Shown piece after piece: positions 55,662 through 64,000 of a stretch of DNA of 64,000 bases. Position numbers and translations under genes: made by a program. The DNA is from Cyrtodaria siliqua (lineage: Eukaryota > Mollusca > Bivalvia > Adapedonta > Hiatellidae): NCBI GenBank assembly GCA_037043455.1, contig JAWPHD010000001.1:992001-1056000 (forward strand), written 5' to 3'. Positions within the stretch are counted from its first letter, which is position 1, and every line of letters starts with the position of its first letter. The notes beneath the pieces are model-generated. The model did not search any database. It had not been told where the DNA came from and was given only the letters and a program-made list of their open reading frames with translations.

Positions 55662-56255
55662 TTATTTCAAACGTATGCGGTAACCCTGATTGAGTAGCAT
55701 TTTAGTTATACAAAGATTACGAATATTAAAGTCCTCAACTCGAGTACAAGCTCTTGAAAAACGAATAAGTTGAGATACATACACCCCATAAGAAGATGCT
55801 CGGGGAACATCCCCATCCAAGTGGGGATAAATAACAATGTCAAAATTAAAAACATCTCTCTTGTCATAGAGTTTGCTAATTATTTCACCATTTTCAATCG
55901 AGAGATCTAAATCAAGAAAATAAGCGTTATTATCAGATATACTGGCTTTGTTAAGCTGAAGTCCTTTAGGATAAATAGTATTAACCATAGTTGGAAAGAC
56001 AGGGTTGTCAATGTTCAATATGTCATCCAGATACCGAGAGGTGTCATTAAAGGCTTCAATAACATCTGCCTGGGTATCTGGCGAAAGACTCAACATGAAA
56101 TCTCTTTCATAGCAAACTAAAACCAAATCTGCGACAAGTGGTGCACAGTTCGTACCCATAGGGATACCAACAATTTGTCTATAAACGGTGGTTCCATACC
56201 TGACGAAAATATTATCTAATAGGAAGATGAGTGCTTCACAAACTTCATAGCAAAA
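55662..56255 (-). pseudogene. 5'-truncated Penelope-like reverse transcriptase
   Basis: Encodes the RT part from YEVCEALIFLLDNIFVRYG through IVGIPMGTNCAPLVADL and the catalytic SRYLDDILNIDNPVF to PHLDGDVPRASSYGVY and LIRFSRACTRVEDFN, then breaks at about 55662. Its 5' limit coincides exactly with the 3' end of the longer copy at 56256, so the two copies are joined head-to-tail. A TTG/ATG-initiated frame running through the junction is an artefact of the fusion. Confidence 0.8.
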
Positions 56256-56756
56256 GAAATATAAAAAGATCGGACAGGGAAAGTAGCATTCAAGGAGGAC
56301 AGTCAACCACAAAACACAGAAGCAAACATGGAAACAGACAAACAAGAAGGCAAAAGTAATAATAAAAGTAAACGACATCACCAACACAAAAGGGTTGACA
56401 ATAGGGCTACCGCCTTGGAACGGTCAGTGGCAAAGTAGGCTACTGGGGGTTTAAACCGGTTCTAGGGTGCACCAAACCTCACACTTACCCTACTGTCATC
56501 GCATTAAAACAGGACAGTGTAAATAAAGAAATCCCAGCCATGATCTAATCTCTACCAACAAGGCAGCACCAATAGGCAATATAAGTAAAACACAAATATG
56601 CTCGTGTAAATATAATGCAAAAAAACAATAGCCTACAAAGCCACAATGAAGGTACTCAATGACTTGGCAGAAGCCAGAGCAGTAAGAGAATACAGCATTA
56701 AGGGCACGACAAGAAAGATCATGGACAAACATCAAACGCCACCGTCCCAATGGGCT
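56256..56756 (-). mobile_element. 3' UTR of the long Penelope-like copy
   Basis: Non-coding 3' end of the copy at 56757-58804. It is the reference for the dispersed blocks found through the window: AAATATAAAAAGATCGGACA at its end, GGGTTGACAATAGGGCTACC, GCCTTGGAACGGTCAGTGGC, and ACTCAATGACTTGGCAGAAG near the coding end. Confidence 0.8.
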
Positions 56757-58804
56757 TTAGGTAGGCGTCATCATAGGGTCCACAGCATGTCCGGTCATCG
56801 TACAATTAAAGAGGAAAGCATAGTGGCGAATTGTAAAAGGGTCCACCACCAAGCATGCAGTACGTTGCAAAATGATAGTGTCATAACCTCTTTTGATAAA
56901 CTTTTTAACAAGTTTAACAAAGATAGTATGAAAGTGATCATGGCCAAGAATCTTACGAAGTTTATAAATCACATCATCATAGAAGTCAGGTTGTGATAGT
57001 CCTTGTCGCAGAAGAGTCCTTAAATTACATTTATATTTGGAAAGAAGATCAGGGTTACGATAATAACATTTTGCAAAGGTTTTACGAAGTTTATGGTAAC
57101 GGTAACCCTGATTAAGTAACTTTTTAGTTATACAAAGATTACGAATATTAAAGTCCTCAACTCGAGTACAAGCTCTAGAAAAACGAATAAGTTGAGACAG
57201 ATACACCCCATAAGAAGTTGCCCATCCAAGTGGGGATAATTAACAATGTCAAAATTAAAATCATCTCTCTTGTCATAGATTTTGCTAATTATTTTACCAT
57301 TTTCAATCGAGAGATCTAAATCAAGAAAAGAAGCGTTATTATCAGATATATTTTCTTTATTAAGCCGAAGTTCTTTAGGATAAATATTATCAACCATAGT
57401 TGGAAAGAAAGGGTTGTCAATGTTCAGTATGTCATCCAGATACCGAGAGGTGTCATTAAAAGCTTCAATAACATCTGTCTGGGTATCTGGTGAAAGACTC
57501 AACATGAAATCTCTTTCATAGCAAAATAAAAACAAATCTGCGACAAGTGGTGCACAGTTCGTACCCATTTGTCTATAAACGGTGGTACCATACCTGACGA
57601 AAATATTATCTAATAGGAAGATGAGTGCTTCACAAACTTCATAGCAAGTCCACATAGTATAATTGTCTAAACTGCCGTTAGTAAAAAACGCTTTAATATT
57701 ATTACATGCCAAAAATGTAGTAGTTTCTCTAGCGAATGTTTTTTGAATAAGAGAAATTAGCTTGTCTTTAATAAGGTGATGAGGTAAGGTTGTATATAGT
57801 GTAGAGAAGTAATAAGTGCTTATTGATGAAACTTGACCTTTATTGAAAATTTTATCCAGAACGTCTCCTGAATTTTTTATAGACCAAAATAAATTAATCC
57901 CAGAGTTTTCATAAGTTTTATCACAATATAGTTTAACGTGATCTTTAACGGCAGTAAGACAAGAAGTTAAATGTTTGGAGATGTTTGTTGTGGTGCAGGC
58001 ACTAGAATCAGAAATAAAGCGAACTTTATATGGATTTTTATGTAATTTAGGAATCCAGTACATGGTAGGCAGTTTATTTTGCTTATCGTTTACACCAGCC
58101 TTGAAAGTAGTGCACCGAGTGATATGTGCGGAAACAACATCATCCTCAGTAGAATTACCTGGAGTATACGAATTGTTGCTGCCGAGTTCCAGAGATAAAA
58201 CATTGACGTAATTTAGGCGTCAAACAATAATTACATTATTAGCTGCTTTATCTGCAGGAACTAAAACAAATTTATTATGAAACTCCTGAATTCCTGATTT
58301 TAAATTACGAAAGGAAAACCTAGGTCTCGGAGGAAGTAAAGAGGGGTTAGCATTATAAAAGTTAATACGGGTATCTATAATTTTAAGAATTGACTTTTTC
58401 CCAGTAGAAAGAGAGTTTGGGTTCGCATGTTCTCTACGACACCATTTCATTCTAAAATCTTCAATGGAGTGGGCGATCTGGGCACGACAGGCATTAAAAT
58501 CAATAGTTGAAGCTAATCTATATTTAGGACCTTTCGAAAACAAATGCCGAATACGTTTATCAACAATATCAAAATTAGCAGTGATGACATGACCTGCTGG
58601 AGCATAGCAAAATTTTGATGTGTTGCATTCACATTCCTTAGGAGTATTATGTACTATATCAAGGTCAGAAACTATTTTATTGTAGTTGAAAATAATATTT
58701 TTAATAGGCTTTTTATATTTATAACAAATTACAGGACTTTTGGAATTTTTGAAATATTTTGAGATAGAATCAACTACATGAGTATCCTGAAAAATACTAG
58801 GCAT
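56757..58804 (-). pseudogene. Penelope-like (YLDD) retroelement ORF, long copy
   Basis: About 680 codons of a retroelement protein. 58804-58220 has ICYKYKKPIKNIIFNYNK and ends in LVPADKAANNVIIV, stopped by one in-frame TGA at 58220. The same frame continues to 57128 with MYWIPKLHKNPYKVRFI, STYYFSTLYTTLP, a 15-bp in-frame deletion that removes residues next to MGTNCAPL, the catalytic RYLDDILNIDNPFF and PHLDG. A further ~13-bp deletion near 57215 shifts frame. Coding then continues in 57206-56757 with LIRFSRACTRVEDFN and TACLVVDPFTI. PKLHK, DKAANN and YLDD suggest a Penelope-like RT; no GIY-YIG domain is seen. Dead copy. Confidence 0.78.
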
Positions 58805-58899
58805 GTCAATGAAATCAATACCTTTATTTATATAGTAGTTTTAGAAAATGCCTGACGTGATCAGACTCCTTGTCAATATGGGGTCGGAGAACATGTTGT

Positions 58900-59110
58900 G
58901 TGTACACATAGTATAATTGTCTAAACTGCCGTTAGTAAAAAACGCTTTAATATTATTACATGCCAAAAATGTAGTATTTTCTCTAGCGAATTTTTTTTGA
59001 ATAATAGAAATTTGCTTGTCTTTAATAGGATGATGTGGTAAGGTTGTCTATAGTGTAGAGAAGTTAAAAGTGCTCATTGATGAAATTTGACCTTTATTTA
59101 TATTAAGCCG
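58900..59110 (-). pseudogene. Short Penelope-like RT fragment
   Basis: Homologous to 57655-57850 (the stretch encoding NDNIKAFFTNGSLDNY-like and STYYFSTL-like sequence), with several indels. It lies directly upstream of the long copy. Confidence 0.7.
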
Positions 59111-59224
59111 CGGTTGATATGTTAAAAAAAAAAATTCCACCATGTGACTTAGTTTAGTGCATAATAATGCACTTTGATTCTGAAAATGAAACCAATTATG
59201 GTGTTGTGTTTGTATTTTGATTGA

Positions 59225-59830
59225 CAGTTTGAAATACGCGCACAGAAAACAAACAACACTTACACAGATAAATAAAGGCAAGATTTGAAATCAGAAACAA
59301 GGGATGACAATATGCTACCACCTTGGAACGGTCAGTGGCATAAAAGGCTGCTGGAGGTTTAAATACTGTAAAGGTGATTCCTTGGAAGCAAAAAACACTG
59401 ACAAGAGAGAAAAGTAGCGGACTCGGTTTTACTGAGTCTGTTCCTGAGAGATAATTATAAGATGCAACACCTTCCCGCCTTCTAGCACCGGCTTAAGCGA
59501 TATTCTACTTTAAATCAACACAGAATGGGACTGATGATCCCAAAGCCCCAGTAAATAATAAAACATAATTTATGGTGCACCTCACTCTTACCCTATTGTC
59601 GTCTCAATAAACGGGTCAGTGTAAATAAAGTTATCCCCGCCAGGCTATATTGTCTAACGAACAAAGCAAAATTAATAGGCAATATAAGTAAAACACATAC
59701 ATGATCATGTCTATATATATGATATAAAAAGCACAGAAAGTTTCGAAGTAATGACTTGACAGAAGTCAGAGCAACCAGAGAACAAACCGCTAAGGGTACG
59801 ACAAGACAGGAAGATTGTCTTAAAACCATT
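59225..59830 (-). mobile_element. Penelope-like 3' end split by an insertion
   Basis: Family blocks at 59225-59370 (GGATGACAATATGCTACCAC, CTTGGAACGGTCAGTGGC) resume at 59575 (TATGGTGCACCTCACTCTTA) and run to 59830. The ~205 bp between them share GATTCCTTGGAAGCAA with 54945-54960 but are otherwise unrecognised. Confidence 0.7.
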
Positions 59831-61629
59831 TTACGAGCGTATTATGTTTTATATGATTACCTATGCGTCTACAAAAATTCATTCAGGAGTCACCCACAAA
59901 AAACAGACATTCAAATTGGTTTTTAGGAGGCATACAAATAAATCAAATTTTTACACGAAACATTTTTACCGGTGTCCACGAACAGACGTACCAGTTATAA
60001 AAAACATATTCTGTCACATAGCATGCTACATATAGGGTATGCTAATAATCATTCGTTAGGAACTAAAGGAGCCACCAAATCTGCTTTAGAATGCAAAGAT
60101 ATGTTAAACAATAGACAATGAATGTAAATATATGCATTATACGGAAATATACATAATTCTCATAGTCTTACATAATTAGAAATATAATTAGCAATCACTA
60201 GTTTTTAAGTGAACGGGCGATCAAAGGTTGTAAATGGAGATTACACGCCATCAAACAGTGACGTGCTTGGTAAGGGCAATATTTTCCAGTACGTACTATA
60301 TTAGTGCAGAATGTCTGTGACACTATCATTTGCGTTGTTTTGCATCTCCTTGTCCTTAAAAATGAGTTATTTAAAGACTGATCAACATATTGTTTAGGTT
60401 CTTTCGGGCTACCAAGACAGATTAGAAAAAATAAATATTATTGTAATATAGTATTGTTAATGACGAGTGTGGTTTCAGATATTGACTGTCTCATATACAA
60501 TCCATAAACAACCATAAACACAAATGTAATGTTCTTTATTTCCTCCTTCAGGGATTTCTCCGGTCGTCGTTAATTTGACCGTAACGTTGAATTAAGTTTA
60601 ATGGCGCTACGATACATATATTTTATATGGCGAATGTATGAATTAACATTCCAGAACCATCCTCCATTTCCATGTAAAATAGGTAAGGAACGCTCTTGTG
60701 CAGAGTGGCGGCAGTAAAACGTCTCCCCATGCTTGAAGTGAGAATTGTTATTCATTCCGGTCTTTGGAGATCGCTGAGCCGGATATGTATATACACCGAT
60801 ATCGGTGGTACATTCTCAAATAATTTGTTCTCTTACTTCAATTTCGAAAACGTGAATCCACTTCTCCAACCTTTATAGGTTCTTCAGTATTGTTTATTCA
60901 CCCTTAGAATATGTTGTCTGCTGTTTTAATTTAGCCGCTTGATTGTTACTTGTGATACGCAGGCTTCATAACCTCTGCTCCAAATTAAATGCCATGTTGC
61001 TCATTTCGCATATTGTTTTCTCGTTTAGGGTAAAATATTTTGTAAGAAACTGGGACCATACGCCACTGGCCATGGACTGGTATGAAAATACTACATTGAA
61101 GGTGTTTTGGTAATATTTACATTTTAAATATTGAGTTCTGCTCAACCCAGGGCAAAAAGGTGAGAGCAGTAGCAAGCATATTTCATTGCCGTTCATGAAC
61201 AGTCTCAATCAAACCGAGACAGCAATATTTTTTTATATTCATCGTGTTCAGAGATTTCCAAATTTCTTCTTCCATACTCTTTTTATCTACAAAAATGAAG
61301 CGGTGATGCAAACTCTGCGATACACGTATAATACCGTTACAAAAATAAACGCATTACATATACTAGTCAAAAGTACCCATCTAAAGAATATATATTGGCA
61401 ATATATTGTCATTGCTTTGTGTGTTTCATGATCGGTTTGAGATACGGTTGAACTTAAAACTAATGAGTTTAAATTGTCTGCTCAGATTGCATGAACCCAT
61501 TTTGAAGGTTACAAGTCAATGTGTTTTCTTAGAAAGAAATTATAACACTTATACAACTGTTTACTTAGGCATTTGTTAAGGACTTTGAATTAGTGCAGCT
61601 TTTGATGTTCCTAATTCTACAACATGCCA
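59831..61629. other. No recognised feature
   Basis: AT-rich with short frames only. No similarity to the surrounding repeats was noticed. Confidence 0.5.
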
Positions 61630-62900
61630 ACGTAAATAAAGATATAAAAACAGAACAGGAAAAGAAGCATTCAAGAACGACAGTCAACCACACACACACA
61701 CACAGAAACAAAGAACAACTTTAAAGATGAATAAAATGCCCAAAAAAGACATCACAAACATAAAAGGGTTGACAATAGGGCTGCCGCCTTTGAACGGTCA
61801 GTGGCAAAAAAGGCCGCTGGGGGTTTAGGCCGCTGGGGGTTTAAACCAGGTTCAAGGGTACACCAAACATCACACTTACCCTACTTCATCCCAATAAAAC
61901 GGGACAGCTTAAATACAAAATTCCCCGCCATGAACTATTCGCCAACTAACAAGGCAGCATTAATAGGCAATATTAGTAAAACACAAAGATGGTCGTGTAT
62001 ATATAAATACAAAAAAATAATAGCCAAGAAAGTCACATAGAATGTACGCAATGACTTGGCAGAAGCCAGAGCAACAAGAGAATAAACCACTGAGGGCACG
62101 ACTAGACAAGACTACAGACAAACATCAAGCGTCACCATCCTTTTGGGCTACAGTTAGACGTCATCGTAGGGTCCACAGCCTGTCCGGTCATCGCACAATT
62201 AAAGAGGAAAGCATAATGACGAACTGTAAATGGGTCCACCACCAAGCGTGCAATGCGTTACAAAATGATAGGGTCATTACCTCTTTTTGATAACCCTTTT
62301 AACAAGTTTAACAAAGATAGTATGAAAGTGATCATAACCAAGGATCTTACGAAGTTTGTAAATCAGTCACCTTAGAAGTCAGGCTGTGATAGTCCTTGTC
62401 GCTGAAGAGTTCTTAAATGATATTTGGAAAAAAGGTAGCCCTGATGGAGTAGCGTTTTAGGTATACAAACATTACGAATATTAAAGTCCACATCTCGAGT
62501 ACAAGCTCTAGTAGAAAGGATAATATAACATCTGCCTGGGTATCTGCTGAAAGACTCAACAAGAAATCTCTTTCATAGTAAAATAAGAAAACAAAGGGGT
62601 GCACAGTTCATACCTATAGGGATACCATCAATTTGTCTATAAACGGTCGTTCCATACCAGACGAAAATATTATCTAATAGGAAATGAGTAAGAGGGTGTA
62701 CCTTTGGAAACGGCCGAAGGTGAGTGCTTCACTAATTTCTTGGCCAGTCCACGTAGTGTAATTGTCTAAATTGCCGTAGGTAAAAAAAAACGCTTTAATA
62801 TTATTACAGGCAAAAATGTTGTATTTTCCCTAGCGAATGTTTTTATAATTAGAACAATAACCTTTGATAAGGTGATGTGGTAAGGTTGTATATAGTAAGT
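61630..62900 (-). pseudogene. Degenerate Penelope-like copy
   Basis: 3' end at 61636-62040 (contains a short duplication of GGCCGCTGGGGGTTTA at about 61812-61842), coding-end homologous sequence at 62041-62400, and RT remnants at 62410-62900 (YERDFLLSLSADTQADVI and the YTMW/FLLDNIFV region). Many indels. Confidence 0.75.
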
Positions 62901-63052
62901 TATTTCGACCTCAGAATTTAAAAAGAATTACCGGTACAAATGCGTTTGCAAAATAAACTTTTGAAATATTTAATGTAAACGCTGAATTACAGTATGACTT
63001 TCTTGAATTTCAAAGGATATTCAATGAAAAGGGAGGTAATTTAGGATCATCC

Positions 63053-63523
63053 ATGTTTTATTTTAATATAGACGGAATATTGGCGATAAATGGGCATTCG
63101 ATAGATGATGTTAGCATTCAGCCCGTGGAATATATTGAATTTGATAATACTGCTATCAAAGGTTACAAGATACAAGCTAGATATATTGCTGAACTCAAAT
63201 GGATAAAGCATTTACAAACTCCTTATCCATTGTGGTTAAACGATAATATTTATCAAGAAGGAAACATTTCCAATAACCCACATATATATCCTTTTAGCAT
63301 ATTGTCTATTCGTAAACGTAAACGACGGTCACATAGTCTCCAGAAGAACCATACTCTTAAACGTGAATTTAAGAAAGTCTTTACTGTTGCAGACCTTTAT
63401 TCTATTTATAAAAAATCGGGTAGACACGCCCTCCTCAGCAAAGTAGTCAGTCTGTCTTTTTCTTGCTTACAGAAACTTGACGAAGAAGCGGATGCCATTT
63501 ATGTCCGTACTAATCCATTATAA
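63053..63523 (+). pseudogene. Upstream ORF fragment of a Penelope-like retroelement
   Basis: 156 open codons with YIEFDNTAIKGYKIQARYIA, TPYPLWLNDNIYQEGNIS, a basic RKRKRRSHSLQK stretch and GRHALLSKVVSLSFSCLQKL. I recall such blocks upstream of the PSIFQD...ICYKYKKPI region in this retroelement family (PSIFQD begins the frame at 58804 here). That is recollection, not a search. It is opposite in strand to neighbouring copies and is cut off at 63523. Confidence 0.5.
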
Positions 63524-63629
63524 TCCATTATAAGAGGTTGCATCTATTATTCAAAGTTACACGCAACATATTGTGCCGACAACATATAGATGCTCCATCA
63601 AGGCATTTTTTTTTGAAGATAACTTATCT

Positions 63630-63950
63630 TGATAAAGAAATATAAAAAGATCGGACTGGGAAAGTAGCATTCAAGGAGAACAGTCAACCACAAAACACAG
63701 AAACAAACACGCAAACAGACAAACAAGAAGGCAAAAGTAATAATAAAAGCAGACACGACATCACAAACACAAAAGGGTTGACAATAGGGCTACCGCCTTG
63801 GAAAGGTCAGTGGCAAAGTAGGCCACTGGAGGTTTAAACCGGTTCTAGGGTGCACCAAACCTCACACTTACCCTACTGTCATCCCATTAAAACAGGACAG
63901 TGTAAATAAAGAAATCCCTGCCATGACCTAATCTTTATTAGATCATGGCA
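63630..63950 (-). mobile_element. Penelope-like 3' end
   Basis: Well-preserved terminal blocks from AAATATAAAAAGATCGGACT to ACAGGACAGTGTAAATAAAG. It continues to near the window edge. Confidence 0.8.
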
Positions 63951-64000
63951 TTAATTTACCCGGTATTTTAATGATATGCGGGTGACTGACAAAATTCCAA

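Overview
The window is AT-rich animal DNA, probably from a marine invertebrate and most likely a mollusc; that assignment rests on the repeat types and is an inference. It is dominated by mobile elements. No complete host gene is visible.

The centrepiece is a 14.3-kb Polinton/Maverick (adintovirus-like) element at 2912-17253. It has terminal inverted repeats of about 240 bp and a 5-bp target duplication (CGAGT at 2907-2911 and 17254-17258). It sits inside the 3' end of an L2/CR1-type LINE, whose two halves lie at 2497-2911 and 17254-17390. It carries the virus-like gene set: double-jelly-roll major capsid protein, penton-type minor capsid protein, A32-type packaging ATPase, retrovirus-type integrase, and protein-primed DNA polymerase B. 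It also has a candidate fibre protein beside the penton, an OB-fold-like protein, a zinc-binding protein and several small membrane or coiled-coil proteins. No adenain-type protease was found. POLB is broken three times and the 5087-5982 gene twice. The coiled-coil gene changes frame exactly at an in-register A_AAA_AAC heptamer. MCP, ATPase, penton and INT are intact. Genes have very short A-rich leaders behind TATA-like blocks, and several pairs share divergent promoters.

17.4-25.4 kb holds a possible terminal host exon, tRNA-derived SINE pieces, a Tc1 relic with long inverted arms, a small MITE, an AT-rich minisatellite, and a 3-kb inverted-repeat-bounded composite containing a ~200-bp satellite and three ~330-bp repeats.

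26.3-30.8 kb is a minisatellite of roughly 100 units in two length classes (38 and 47 bp). It is interrupted by, and perhaps derived from, the 3' end of a Penelope-like (YLDD) retroelement.

33.8-54.0 kb is a 10.09-kb direct tandem duplication with about 99.8% identity. 54-64 kb holds fragments of the Penelope-like element: a long copy at 56256-58804, a 5'-truncated copy fused head-to-tail behind it, and an upstream-ORF fragment at 63053-63523. Its 3' end recurs at least a dozen times across the window.
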